A DNA stretch of 64,000 nt from Paenibacillus albiflavus (GCF_004344915.1 NZ_SKFG01000011.1:62001-126000), one strand, 5' to 3'. Counted from the first letter of the stretch, positions 25,233 to 33,990 are shown. The notes: a model not told the origin generated them from the letters alone. Translations and numbers: made by a program.

Positions 25233-25502
25233 ATGAAAATCAATGATATCCAACGATTAGGTGCCATTAATCAATATAGACGATCGGGCGAAGGAAGCTA
25301 TGGCAAGGATGCTAGCAAGAATGCGAAGCGCAGAGATCAGGTTGAGATCTCAAGTGAGGCGAAGGAGCTTCAGGAATTGCAAGGGCTTCAAGGTGCTTCG
25401 AATAGATTGCGGATCGAGGAATTGAAGGAATCCGTTAATGCAGGAACGTATCATGTAGATGCCAGATTGCTTGCAGATAAACTGTTTCCTTTTGTTAAGT
25501 AA
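25233..25502 (+). CDS. flgM: Anti-sigma-D factor FlgM
   Basis: The 89-residue protein holds sigma-D inactive until the hook-basal body is complete. The N-terminus (MKINDIQRLGAINQYRR) is the usual family start, the middle is low-complexity and charged (RRDQVEISSEAKELQ), and the C-terminal sigma-binding helices end with the family-like AGTYHVDARLLADKL. The SD is GAGAGGGTGAG. It is first under the sigma-D promoter at 25066, giving feedback control. Confidence 0.94.
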   Translation: MKINDIQRLGAINQYRRSGEGSYGKDASKNAKRRDQVEISSEAKELQELQGLQGASNRLRIEELKESVNAGTYHVDARLLADKLFPFVK

Positions 25503-25533
25503 AGATCCACAGTGAAAGATCGGGTGAGCAAGT

Positions 25534-26034
25534 ATGACCATTGACCAAATAGCCGAAATCCTTGAGAGATTTATTGAGATCCATGCCATGATGATTGAAC
25601 TAGCGAAGGAGAAAACGCCAGTTCTTGTCAGTAATCAGATTGAGGGGCTTAATGTAATTCTTAGCAAGGAGAGAAAGCTTGTAACTGAGCTTAATGCGCT
25701 CGATGCCAAGCGAGTCCAAATGACCGGAGATTATCTGATTGCAAGAGGCTATGTCCCAGATCCTCGAGTGAATATCAGTGATTTAATACGGTTAACCTTT
25801 AAAGCTGATGAGAAGCTCATGCTGCAATCCTTGCAGGAGAGATTATTAAATAGCATAGCAGAATTGCGCCTTGCCAATGAATTGAATCAGCAATTAATTG
25901 AACAATCCCTGGAGTTTATTGACTATTCCCTGGATTTACTCATAGAGCCGCCTGGTGAGGATATGATTTATCAGAATCCCAATCAACCAGCTGGCAAATC
26001 TACGACAACTCTCATGTTTGATTCTAGAGCCTAA
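25534..26034 (+). CDS. flgN: FlgN-like export chaperone (YvyG)
   Basis: The 166-residue, mostly helical protein fits FlgN, the chaperone for the hook-filament junction proteins FlgK and FlgL encoded just downstream. Long helices with heptad-like spacing are visible (IAEILERFIEIHAMMIELA; MLQSLQERLLNSIAELRLA; NQQLIEQSLEFIDYSLDLL). The C-terminal 30 residues are Pro/Gly-rich and probably flexible, as expected of the substrate-binding tail. It starts 31 bases after flgM. Confidence 0.85.
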   Translation: MTIDQIAEILERFIEIHAMMIELAKEKTPVLVSNQIEGLNVILSKERKLVTELNALDAKRVQMTGDYLIARGYVPDPRVNISDLIRLTFKADEKLMLQSLQERLLNSIAELRLANELNQQLIEQSLEFIDYSLDLLIEPPGEDMIYQNPNQPAGKSTTTLMFDSRA

Positions 26035-26048
26035 GAAGGAGTGAAAGT

Positions 26049-27614
26049 ATGAGATCCACATTTCATGCTATAGAAACAGCCAAACGCAGCTTGTATACAC
26101 AGCAAGCCGCACTCAATACAACAGGTCATAACGTAGCTAACGCCAACACGCCAGGATTCTCCAGACAGGTTGTTAATATGGCTGCAACCAAACCGCTTGA
26201 GGCGATTGGTATGAGTCGCTCTACTGCTCCGGGACAATTAGGTACGGGCGTATATTTCTCATCCATTACTCGTGTAAGAGAACAATTCCTGGATCAACAA
26301 TTCCGTGATCAGAATAAAATGCTCGGAAGCTGGCAAATCCGTGCGGATAGTTTAGAAAAGCTCGAAACGATATTCAACGAACCTTCAGATACTGGTATTC
26401 GAACAGTTCTCGATAATTTTTGGAAAGCATGGTCAAGTTTAAGCCAAGATCCCGAGAATGTAACAAGCCGTAAAGTGGTCAAAGAGAATGCGATCGCTTT
26501 GACAGATACTTTTAATCAAATGTCCAAGCAGTTAACAGATATGCGTGACGATTTAACGGCAAACATTAATGTGAAAGCTTCGGAGATTAATACGACTCTT
26601 TCGACAATATCGAATTTGAATTCGGAAATTAAGAGAATTGAAAGTTTAGGCGATGATGCTAATGATTTGCGAGATCAACGAGATCTGTTAACGGATAAGC
26701 TATCTAATATCGTGAGCATTCGTGTCACTGAAACATCAGATGGTTATCAAATTTCGATGGGCAATCAAGCGCTTATTGATGGTCCGAATGTTACGCAGGT
26801 AACGCCTGATTTACTTAAAGACGCATATGATGCGGGTGACCTTAGCAGCGGTGAGGTTCACGGCATGATTTTATCACGTGATACTTATGTCGAAGACTAT
26901 CTCAACCAGCTCAATGCGCTCGCTAACACCATAGCCAATGGGGAGATAGAAATTACAATTCCTGCGGGTTCGGTACTTCCAGAGGGAACGGTTCTTGGGA
27001 ACCCGCCTGTAACTTATTCGGGTGCTAATCGTACGCTTAAGGATGATATTAAAGTGACGGTTGCCGGATTAAATGGTTTACATCAATTAGGCTATACATT
27101 TGATTCACCGTCATCGCAAGGAGTGCCATTCTTTACTTCTAAGGATGGGGGACCGATTACGGCTGGAAGCATCGATCTGAATGCCATCATTAAGAATGAC
27201 GCGACGAAAATTGCAACCTCAATGAGAACAGCAGGAACAGGTACTTCGGAAACAACGGTTAAAGGGAATAATACTCTTGCGATGCTTGTTTCACATCTTA
27301 AAGATACAGCCTTCAAATTTAACAACCCTTCTTCAAGCGGAGTTAAAGAAGGGACACTTGATGATTACTTCCGTGCTACAGTTGGTCAATTAGGTGTTCA
27401 ATCAGCAGAAGCAGGGCGTCAAACGAAGAACTTACAGACACTCGTAGATTATGTAGATTCTAGACGCGAATCCGTCAGCGGAGTATCTATGGATGAAGAA
27501 ATGTCGAATATGATCAAATTCCAGCATGCTTATTCAGCTGCTGCTAGGTTCATGACAACGATTGACCAAGTGCTAGATAAGTTAATTAATAGTACTGGTG
27601 TAGTTGGACGATAG
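26049..27614 (+). CDS. flgK: Flagellar hook-associated protein 1 (FlgK)
   Basis: The 521-residue protein joins hook and filament. The N-terminus has the rod/hook signature LNTTGHNVANANTPGFSRQ, and the C-terminus has the matching coiled region ending SGVSMDEEMSNMIKFQHAYSAAARFMTTIDQ. The middle domain is variable, as usual. ATG 26049 follows AAGGAGTG and lies 14 bases after flgN. Confidence 0.96.
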   Translation: MRSTFHAIETAKRSLYTQQAALNTTGHNVANANTPGFSRQVVNMAATKPLEAIGMSRSTAPGQLGTGVYFSSITRVREQFLDQQFRDQNKMLGSWQIRADSLEKLETIFNEPSDTGIRTVLDNFWKAWSSLSQDPENVTSRKVVKENAIALTDTFNQMSKQLTDMRDDLTANINVKASEINTTLSTISNLNSEIKRIESLGDDANDLRDQRDLLTDKLSNIVSIRVTETSDGYQISMGNQALIDGPNVTQVTPDLLKDAYDAGDLSSGEVHGMILSRDTYVEDYLNQLNALANTIANGEIEITIPAGSVLPEGTVLGNPPVTYSGANRTLKDDIKVTVAGLNGLHQLGYTFDSPSSQGVPFFTSKDGGPITAGSIDLNAIIKNDATKIATSMRTAGTGTSETTVKGNNTLAMLVSHLKDTAFKFNNPSSSGVKEGTLDDYFRATVGQLGVQSAEAGRQTKNLQTLVDYVDSRRESVSGVSMDEEMSNMIKFQHAYSAAARFMTTIDQVLDKLINSTGVVGR

Positions 27615-27663
27615 ATAATAAATTTGTGACACTAATATTAATTGCTTATAGGAGGTGTTTGTG

Positions 27664-28578
27664 TTGTCACTTAGAGTTACACAAGGCATGCTTCATTCTC
27701 AAATGTTGAGAAATATTAATAATAATGTAGGTAGGCTTGATAAATACCAAGAAATGCAGTCAACTGGACGTAAGATCAATAAACCATCGGATGATGCTGT
27801 TGGTATCACCTATGCATTGCGTTATCGCAGTGAGATTTCCATGAATGAGCAGTATCAGAAAAATTTAGATATGGCTAAATCATTAGTTGAACATTCGGAC
27901 ACCACGCTTGGTCAAATTGGTGATGTGCTCCTTAGGGTTAAAGAGCTTACAGTTCAAGGAGTTAACGGAACCAATCTAGGATCCCCAATGAAGGCAATTG
28001 CAACAGAGCTTGAACAACTTTATCAGCAAATGGTGAGCCTAGGAAATGATCAATTAAATGGCAGATATATTTTTAACGGGCAATTTACAGATAAACTACC
28101 ATATCCAGATGGGGTTCTACCTCAAGATGCTCAATCAGATCCTCAACTGATTAATTATAAATTTGCGGCTGGAGTCACGATTCCGATTAATATAACAGGC
28201 AATGAAGTGTTCGGTCCCCCTGTTGGCTCAGCCGGTGATCAAGGTGACAATATGTTTGCTGTTATTAAAGGATTAGCGGATGCATTTAATTCGGATGATA
28301 CAGCAACTGCATCGTCATTACTGGTAAAATTGGAACAACGCTTTCAGAAGGTACTCGATGTTCGATCAGATGTCGGTGCGAGAGCGAATCGGATTGATTT
28401 AATTGATAATCGTCTTAAGGATCTTGATCTGAACTTGAATGAGCTTAGTGGTAAAACAGAAGATGCAGATATGGCTGAAGTTATTATGAATCTCAAAATG
28501 GCGGAGAATGTGTATCAGGCTTCATTGAGTACAGGTGCTAAGGTCATTCAACCAAGTCTAGTTGATTTTCTAAGATAA
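27664..28578 (+). CDS. flgL: Flagellar hook-associated protein 3 (FlgL)
   Basis: The roughly 304-residue product has the FlgL start (SLRVTQGMLHSQMLRNINNN), the flagellin-like SGRKINKPSDD-type segment near residue 40, and a C-terminal flagellin-like helix (MAEVIMNLKMAENVYQASLST). TTG 27664 lies eight bases after GGAGG; GTG 27661 is also possible, and GTG 27655 overlaps the SD. It lies downstream of flgK in the same unit. Confidence 0.93.
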   Translation: MSLRVTQGMLHSQMLRNINNNVGRLDKYQEMQSTGRKINKPSDDAVGITYALRYRSEISMNEQYQKNLDMAKSLVEHSDTTLGQIGDVLLRVKELTVQGVNGTNLGSPMKAIATELEQLYQQMVSLGNDQLNGRYIFNGQFTDKLPYPDGVLPQDAQSDPQLINYKFAAGVTIPINITGNEVFGPPVGSAGDQGDNMFAVIKGLADAFNSDDTATASSLLVKLEQRFQKVLDVRSDVGARANRIDLIDNRLKDLDLNLNELSGKTEDADMAEVIMNLKMAENVYQASLSTGAKVIQPSLVDFLR

Positions 28579-28604
28579 TACTCTAGTGAGAGGAGCATGA
28601 GCTG

Positions 28605-29171
28605 ATGGATCGTTTACGACTTTCTATTCATCAAACAAACGCATTAATCGGGATGGAAAGTAAGGATTCATCTATTTCGATGCGCTCGCCACATGGAGAA
28701 TTATCGATTGAGCAGCCCAAAGCAAAGATGGATATTCAATCACCTAAAGGTGAACTCGTAATTGATTCGTCCAAGGCTTTAGATGCATTGGCAATGGGAC
28801 CTCATTTAAGGTTTATGAACAATATCTATAGTCAGTCGCCTAATGTACTGCAGCAAGCTATAAGTAAGATTGTTGAAGATGGCAATCGTATGATACAGAT
28901 TACGAATCCTAGGAACGCATTTGCCGATAACGCAGCAGATGTTTTCACGCGAAAGAATCCAATCGAGTACGCTACCCCAGCATCTTGCCTAAATGTTGAG
29001 GTTCAATACTATCCTCAAAAACCAATCGTTCATATTGAGCAACAAAGACCAATTATTAATTACACACCACATATGCCAGAAATTCAATACAATCCAGGGT
29101 TTCTAAATATATATCTTCAACAGAAGAATTCGATTCAATTTAGTGTTAGCAAGTATAATATGTATGCATAG
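28605..29171 (+). CDS. yviE: YviE-like (DUF6470) flagellar operon protein
   Basis: The 188-residue product has the family pattern: a start of the form LRLSIHQTNALIGM, repeated IEQPKAKMDIQSPKGE-type segments, and a C-terminal half of short beta strands with many Ile, Tyr and Pro. It sits between flgL and fliW as in Bacillus. The function is unknown. Confidence 0.85.
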   Translation: MDRLRLSIHQTNALIGMESKDSSISMRSPHGELSIEQPKAKMDIQSPKGELVIDSSKALDALAMGPHLRFMNNIYSQSPNVLQQAISKIVEDGNRMIQITNPRNAFADNAADVFTRKNPIEYATPASCLNVEVQYYPQKPIVHIEQQRPIINYTPHMPEIQYNPGFLNIYLQQKNSIQFSVSKYNMYA

Positions 29172-29178
29172 ATATTCC

Positions 29179-29209
29179 TAATGCTATAGCTCTATAAGCT
29201 ATAGCATTA
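29179..29209. other. Perfect 13-bp intercistronic hairpin between yviE and fliW
   Basis: TAATGCTATAGCT and its exact complement flank CTATA. There is no T run, so RNA processing or partial attenuation is more likely than termination. Confidence 0.7.
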
Positions 29210-29232
29210 AGTGTTCTGAGGGAGGATACAAC

Positions 29233-29655
29233 ATGCTAGAACAATTGCATGGTAAAGAGATTGATTTTAAGGGTAGTGTGTTGGGATTTAAAGAACTTAA
29301 CAAGTTTGAGTTTAATGTGGTGGATGCAGAGACGCCTTATGTATTTTTACAAAGCAAGGAGGATCAAGCTGTTGGTTTTCTAGTAACAGTTCCCTTCGTA
29401 TTCAATTCCGAGTATAGCCTCGAAATTGATGATCATTATAAGGAGATACTTGAAATCCATCGTCATGAAGATGTAATTGTGCTTTCGATCGTGACGATTA
29501 AAGAACCGTTTGAGCAATCAACGATGAATTTGCTAGCTCCTATTGTGATCAATATATCGAATGGATTGGGGAACCAGATCGTTCTTCCGCCAAAATGCCC
29601 ATATGGTACGAAAGAACCGCTATTCAAACAAATTGAAGTAGAAAGCGGGGAATAG
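29233..29655 (+). CDS. fliW: Flagellar assembly factor FliW
   Basis: The 140-residue protein fits FliW, which binds both flagellin and CsrA. When flagellin is exported, freed FliW sequesters CsrA and so relieves repression of hag translation. Family segments seen are the strand region near IDFKGSVLGFKELNKFEF and the later TMNLLAPIVINISNGLGNQ. It is followed by csrA after only four bases. Confidence 0.95.
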   Translation: MLEQLHGKEIDFKGSVLGFKELNKFEFNVVDAETPYVFLQSKEDQAVGFLVTVPFVFNSEYSLEIDDHYKEILEIHRHEDVIVLSIVTIKEPFEQSTMNLLAPIVINISNGLGNQIVLPPKCPYGTKEPLFKQIEVESGE

Positions 29656-29659
29656 AGTC

Positions 29660-29881
29660 ATGTTAGTTCTTAATCGTAAAGTGGGACAATCGATTATGAT
29701 CGGCAATGATATTGAAATTGTTATTACTTCCGTTGAGGGTGATCAGGTTAAGATTGGCTTTCAAGCGCCGAACTCAGTGAACATTTTGCGCAAAGAAATC
29801 TACGATACAGTCGAACAAAGTAATAAAGAGGCAGTTACTGCAAAATTTAATCTAGATAATTTGAGAAAAAGAGAGAAATAA
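29660..29881 (+). CDS. csrA: Translational regulator CsrA
   Basis: The 73-residue RNA-binding protein has the canonical start MLVLNRKVGQSIMIG and the conserved VKIGFQAPNSVNILRKEIY. It is expected to block the flagellin SD by binding GGA-containing sites in the hag leader, which are present at 30018-30053. The gap to fliW (4 bp) indicates translational coupling. Confidence 0.97.
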   Translation: MLVLNRKVGQSIMIGNDIEIVITSVEGDQVKIGFQAPNSVNILRKEIYDTVEQSNKEAVTAKFNLDNLRKREK

Positions 29882-29967
29882 GTAGATTTTGGGATGAGTT
29901 TATGAGATATCATGATAAAAATCAATAATTTTGGACAGAAATCGATTAAATTTAATAAATTGTCTAT

Positions 29968-29994
29968 TACATTGTAGACGACATTAACCGATAT
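29968..29994 (+). promoter_or_regulatory. Candidate sigma-D promoter of flagellin gene
   Basis: ACCGATAT (29987-29994) is one base off the sigma-D -10, with TACA (29968-29971) 15 bases upstream as a 3/4 -35. Its position before flagellin supports the call. Confidence 0.6.
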
Positions 29995-30017
29995 ATATAT
30001 TACAGGCCAAGAGCCTA

Positions 30018-30053
30018 TTCCACATGGATGTGGAAATCCAAATTTCAAGGAGG
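30018..30053 (+). promoter_or_regulatory. CsrA-binding hairpin plus SD in the flagellin leader
   Basis: TTCCACA (30018-30024) pairs with TGTGGAA (30029-30035), leaving the loop TGGA, the classic CsrA target. A second GGA lies in the SD AAGGAGG (30047-30053). This matches the two-site logic known for hag in Bacillus subtilis. Confidence 0.8.
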
Positions 30054-30061
30054 AAATATCA

Positions 30062-30835
30062 ATGATTATTAATCACAACCTTAATGCAATGAACACTCAC
30101 CGTGCGATGGGTAACAATACTCTTCAATCCGGTAAGAACATGGAAAAGCTATCTTCAGGTCTTCGCATCAACCGTGCTGCTGACGATGCTGCAGGTCTTT
30201 CCATTTCCGAGAAAATGCGCGGACAAATCCGTGGTCTTGACCAAGCTCAACGTAATGCTCAAGACGGTATCTCATTAGTACAAACTGCTGAAGGAGCTAT
30301 GACAGAAATCTCCGATATGCTAGTTCGTATGAAAGAATTGCACGTTCAAAGAGCAAACGGCACTTACAATGGTAATGACAAAGCTAATATTGACGCAGAA
30401 CTTACTGCATTAACTTCTGAAATTGATAGTATTACAACTAGAACTACATTTAATGGTATTGATGTATTCGATGCTAGTAAAACTGTTGACATTCAAATTG
30501 ATGATGCTGCTGAAAAACTAACCATTACATTGCCTGCTAAAACATCAATCGTGCCAGCTACTGGTGCTACATTAGGTGACATTAATACCCTAATTGACAC
30601 AGTATCAACACAACGTGCTAATTTAGGTGCTATTCAAAACCGCCTAGAGCATACAGTTAACAACTTGGGTGCTACTTCTGAGAATTTACAGGCATCTGAG
30701 TCCCGTATTCGTGACACAGACATGGCGAAGGAAATGGTTCAACTTAGCAAGAACAACATTCTTCTTCAAGCTTCTCAAGCTATGCTTGCTCAAGCTAACC
30801 AAAATCCACAAGGCGTTCTACAATTGCTTCGTTAA
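30062..30835 (+). CDS. hag: Flagellin
   Basis: The 257-residue flagellin is short. It has the N-terminal D0/D1 region (MIINHNLNAMNTHRAMGNN, SSGLRINRAADDAAGLSI) and the C-terminal D1/D0 region (RIRDTDMAKEMVQLSKNNI to LAQANQNPQGVLQLLR). The central part is only about 70 residues, with no large D2/D3 domains. It contains several Thr/Ser (SITTRTTFNG, TSIVPATGATLG) that could take O-linked sugars from enzymes of the neighbouring island; this is inference. Export is by the flagellar type III system. It has its own promoter, CsrA-type leader and terminator. Confidence 0.97.
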   Translation: MIINHNLNAMNTHRAMGNNTLQSGKNMEKLSSGLRINRAADDAAGLSISEKMRGQIRGLDQAQRNAQDGISLVQTAEGAMTEISDMLVRMKELHVQRANGTYNGNDKANIDAELTALTSEIDSITTRTTFNGIDVFDASKTVDIQIDDAAEKLTITLPAKTSIVPATGATLGDINTLIDTVSTQRANLGAIQNRLEHTVNNLGATSENLQASESRIRDTDMAKEMVQLSKNNILLQASQAMLAQANQNPQGVLQLLR

Positions 30836-30850
30836 TTTTTTCTTAGAATG

Positions 30851-30880
30851 GACCTTAGAATTTTCTAAGGTCTTTTTCTT
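30851..30880 (+). terminator. Flagellin terminator
   Basis: GACCTTAGA pairs with TCTAAGGTC around ATTT and is followed by TTTTTCTT. Confidence 0.9.
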
Positions 30881-30906
30881 ATTTAATGCTTATTACAGGG
30901 AACTAT

Positions 30907-31044
30907 ATGAAAACTATTTCGTTTATAATGATTATTAATAACGTGGAGAATAATCTTGCTCGGTGCTTGCAATGTGCTCAATTACTTAAGGATGAAATAA
31001 TCGAAACAATCTATTACAAGAATTGGAAATTAAAGATCATCTGA
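30907..31044 (+). pseudogene. Relic of a GT2 glycosyltransferase N-terminus
   Basis: A 45-codon frame reads MKTISFIMIINNVENNLARC and continues to DEIIETI. It lines up with the start of the island glycosyltransferases (MDKLISLCMIVKNEEKTLSR, then DEIIIVDTG). The catalytic part is gone and a stop follows. After it, 31045-31160 holds a short frame (from AKEYRDLKLIENS to NHLEQFL) that I do not recognise. The relic lies between flagellin and flaG. Confidence 0.6.
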
Positions 31045-31162
31045 ATGATCCTTATTATAGATATTAAATGGCAAAGGAATATCGCGATTTAAAGCTAATT
31101 GAAAATAGTAATGCGTACTTTTGGGTAGCGATAAATCATTTAGAACAATTTCTGTAACTCTC

Positions 31163-31190
31163 TAACTATTAAAAGCGAGGTGTCCGATAA
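31163..31190 (+). promoter_or_regulatory. Candidate sigma-D promoter of flaG-fliD-fliS-fliT
   Basis: TAAC (31163-31166) and TCCGATAA (31183-31190) are 16 bases apart, each one base off the sigma-D consensus. The SD-like GAGGTG at 31177-31182 is not followed by a usable start, so it is not taken as an SD. Confidence 0.6.
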
Positions 31191-31224
31191 TAAGGTTAAG
31201 ATCTTTATTATGGAGCGTGAAGTT

Positions 31225-31596
31225 ATGGATATTGATAAAGTTAATTCGGTAGAGCCTGTTAAGGTCAGTCATACTCGTCAATCAATAACAAAAGAAGCTT
31301 CTCAACCTAGTACACCGATTAAGAATATGGCAGGACTTAAGCAGGCGGAGCTGCAAGGAAGTGTCTCTATTAGTGAGCAACAGTTAATTAGAGCCATTGA
31401 TCGTGCTATCAAACATATGCAAGGTCCAACTACTTCCTTAGAATTCTCTGTACATAATAAGACTCATGAAATTATGGTCAAGGTAACGGATAAGGATACA
31501 GGTGAAGTTATTCGTGAGATTCCGCCTGAGAAGACACTAGATTTTGTTGCCAAGCTATGGGAAATGGCTGGAATATTAATTGATGAACGTAGATAG
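31225..31596 (+). CDS. flaG: FlaG family protein
   Basis: The product is about 123 residues. The C-terminal half carries the FlaG signature: LEFSVHNKTHEIMVKVTDKD, then GEVIREIPPEKTLDFVAKLW. The N-terminal half is disordered. ATG 31225 (after GGAG) is preferred over ATG 31210; a GTG at 31180 lies inside the promoter region. FlaG influences filament length in other bacteria. It is 12 bases upstream of fliD. Confidence 0.88.
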   Translation: MDIDKVNSVEPVKVSHTRQSITKEASQPSTPIKNMAGLKQAELQGSVSISEQQLIRAIDRAIKHMQGPTTSLEFSVHNKTHEIMVKVTDKDTGEVIREIPPEKTLDFVAKLWEMAGILIDERR

Positions 31597-31608
31597 GGGG
31601 AGAACACG

Positions 31609-33189
31609 ATGAGAATAAGCGGTTTTGCGTCTGGAATGGATATAGATTCAATGGTACAGCAATTGATGAAGGCTAAACGTATACCAGTTGATACTTTAGG
31701 GCAGAAGAAACAGATACTCGAATGGAGACGAGAGAGCTATCGTGAAATTAATGCGAAGATCGTCGATTTTCGTAATAACAAATTATTTAATTATAATAAA
31801 GCTGGCACATTTGGACAAATGAAAGCTCAAGTATCAGGTGATACAGCGGCAATATCTGTTAAGGCAGATGGTAGTGCTATAAATGGGACAATGTCGATAA
31901 AGGTTGATAGCTTAGCTGAACCAAGAACAACCGTAGGTGAGGCTTTTATCAAAAAGGGCTCCGAGATTGATGTAACGAAGAAACTGACTGAGCAACTAGA
32001 TAGTTTTATAGATGATAGTTTAATTACTGATCAAAAATATACTTTTTCTATAAATGGTACAAAAATTACAGTTAATCCAAGTGAAATGTCAATGAAAGAC
32101 ATTATTTCAGAAATCAACTCCAAGACTGATGTTCAAGCAATTTATGATGAAGGTAAAGGTGCATTATTATTAACTACAAAGCAAACTGGTAAAAATGCAA
32201 CCATAGAAATTCTTGCTGATCCTAATGACCCCAATGATCCCAATTTTTCGAAAAATGATGAATTCTTGAAAAATGCACTTGGAATAACAGAAGAAAGTAT
32301 AAAAAATAGTAAGCCAGGACAAGATGCTAGTCTTGTAATTAATGGTGTATCTACAACTCGTTCAAGCAATTCATTTACGATTAATGGTGTTAGTATTACA
32401 TTAAACGCAAAAGGTTCATCTACAATTACGACTAGTAGAGATATTGATAAAATTGTTGACGACATCAAAAGCTTTATTAATGATTATAATGATCTCATCA
32501 AACTGCTGAATGATAAAACTCGTGAAGAACGTTATAGTAAGTATAAACCATTAACGGACGATCAGCGTAAAGATATGAAAGAAAGTGAAATTACGTTATG
32601 GGAGTCCAAAGCCAAAAGCGGACTGCTTAAGAATGACGGCATCTTAACCAAAGCACTTGCTGATATGAGATTGAGTATCTATTCTGAGGTAGAGACAACA
32701 GGAAGTAAGAACATTCAGCAGATTACCCAGATTGGTATTGAAACGGGTTTGCGTACAGATCTTGGAAAGTTATACTTAAAAGATGAAGATAAATTAAGAG
32801 ATGCTCTTACCAAGGATCCTGATGCAGTAATTGCGTTGTTTACTGCTTCTCCTGCTCTTGAACCTAGTGAAGCAGGTTCTACCAATATGGTTCAGAAGCC
32901 TGAGAAAACAGGTATATTCCAAAGGCTTTACAATAATTTAAAAGATGCTCTGACTTCGATTTCTGACAAAGCTGGTACTAGTGCATATTCTACTTCTCTT
33001 ACAGATACACTGAAGTCAGATAGTATTCTAGGTAAGGGAATTAAAGAATTAGTTGACAAAATTAGAACTCAAAATGACAATCTGAGTATGTTAGAAAAAC
33101 GTTACTATCGTCAATTCACGGCAATGGAAACAGCGATGAATAAATTCAATTCGCAGTCTAGTTCATTATTTGGCATGACTAATGGATAG
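31609..33189 (+). CDS. fliD: Flagellar filament cap protein FliD
   Basis: The 526-residue cap protein has the family start (MRISGFASGMDIDSMVQQLM) and the N-terminal WRRESYREIN region. A central FliD domain contains TRSSNSFTINGVSITL and the C-terminal coiled part ends MLEKRYYRQFTAMETAMNKF. It polymerises flagellin at the filament tip. ATG 31609 follows GGGGGAG; fliS follows after 23 bases. Confidence 0.96.
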   Translation: MRISGFASGMDIDSMVQQLMKAKRIPVDTLGQKKQILEWRRESYREINAKIVDFRNNKLFNYNKAGTFGQMKAQVSGDTAAISVKADGSAINGTMSIKVDSLAEPRTTVGEAFIKKGSEIDVTKKLTEQLDSFIDDSLITDQKYTFSINGTKITVNPSEMSMKDIISEINSKTDVQAIYDEGKGALLLTTKQTGKNATIEILADPNDPNDPNFSKNDEFLKNALGITEESIKNSKPGQDASLVINGVSTTRSSNSFTINGVSITLNAKGSSTITTSRDIDKIVDDIKSFINDYNDLIKLLNDKTREERYSKYKPLTDDQRKDMKESEITLWESKAKSGLLKNDGILTKALADMRLSIYSEVETTGSKNIQQITQIGIETGLRTDLGKLYLKDEDKLRDALTKDPDAVIALFTASPALEPSEAGSTNMVQKPEKTGIFQRLYNNLKDALTSISDKAGTSAYSTSLTDTLKSDSILGKGIKELVDKIRTQNDNLSMLEKRYYRQFTAMETAMNKFNSQSSSLFGMTNG

Positions 33190-33212
33190 TAGATTATAGG
33201 GGGAACTTATTT

Positions 33213-33605
33213 ATGCTTCAGGCTAATCCCAATAAATATTTGGAAACGGCAGTTCAGACAGCTTCTCCAGGTCAGTTGCTCTTAATGCTTTATGATGGTG
33301 TTATTCGCTCATGCAAACAGAGCATTAAATACTTAGAAATAATGGACTATCCAAACGCAAATAAAAGCTTACTTAAGGCACAGAGAATCATAAGTGAGCT
33401 TAGGGTTACATTGGATAATAAGTATCCTATATCACAAGAGCTGTATAGCATCTATGAATATTTTGGTTTCCGATTGATTCAAGCTAACTTAAAGAAGGAT
33501 GCAGCTCAAGTTGAAGAAGTGCTTGCCTATTTTATCGAGTTAAAAGAAGCTTGGATTGAGGCATCGAAAATAGCTAATACGCAAGGTGCCAAGGCTAATG
33601 GATAA
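33213..33605 (+). CDS. fliS: Flagellin export chaperone FliS
   Basis: The 130-residue helical protein has the conserved TASPGQLLLMLYDGVIRSCKQ segment and ISELRVTLD. It binds the C-terminus of flagellin before export. Its last codons overlap the start of the next gene. Confidence 0.96.
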   Translation: MLQANPNKYLETAVQTASPGQLLLMLYDGVIRSCKQSIKYLEIMDYPNANKSLLKAQRIISELRVTLDNKYPISQELYSIYEYFGFRLIQANLKKDAAQVEEVLAYFIELKEAWIEASKIANTQGAKANG

Positions 33606-33936
33606 CTTATTGCAAAGTCTTGAGCTTGCCACCAATGATGTCATTACTAATCTAAATACCCTTGATTATGAAGACTTCGTAAAGTTTGTTGATCAAAGGG
33701 GAGTTGTCATATCTCAGATTGTGGAATTGTCACAGTCGGGATGTAAATTAACGGCTGTTCAAAAGGAGCAATTAGAGAGAATTCTAGCATCTGATACACC
33801 TATTCGTGATCGAATGCAAGAAATTAAGCTTGAGGCAGAAGTAGGTTTGCAAAAACTCAATAATGGCAGACTACAGCATTCCGTATATGAGAAAGCTTAC
33901 TCAGTTGAAAGTTTGTTTTATGATCAGAGGAAATAG
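33598..33936 (+). CDS. fliT: FliT-like flagellar chaperone
   Basis: The 112-residue helical protein starts at ATG 33598 inside the end of fliS (8-bp overlap), the usual fliS-fliT arrangement. It has long helices, including RMQEIKLEAEVGLQKLNNGR near the C-terminus. FliT proteins of Firmicutes are poorly conserved, so the call rests on position, length and helical content. A decayed copy of its 3' end lies at 39891-40061. Confidence 0.75.
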   Translation: MDNLLQSLELATNDVITNLNTLDYEDFVKFVDQRGVVISQIVELSQSGCKLTAVQKEQLERILASDTPIRDRMQEIKLEAEVGLQKLNNGRLQHSVYEKAYSVESLFYDQRK

Positions 33937-33944
33937 ACAAAGAG

Positions 33945-33990
33945 AGCGGATGGAATAAAGCTATGTTGCTTTTCCGGTCCGTTCTTTTTC
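33945..33990 (+). terminator. Terminator of the flaG-fliT unit
   Basis: An imperfect stem (GCGGATGGAATAAAGC with GCTTTTCCGGTCCG) is followed by TTCTTTTTC. Confidence 0.7.

Noticed and set aside
28923-28930. GCCGATAA inside yviE as a sigma-D promoter
   Set aside because: No TAAA-like -35 is found 14-16 bases upstream, and it is within coding sequence.
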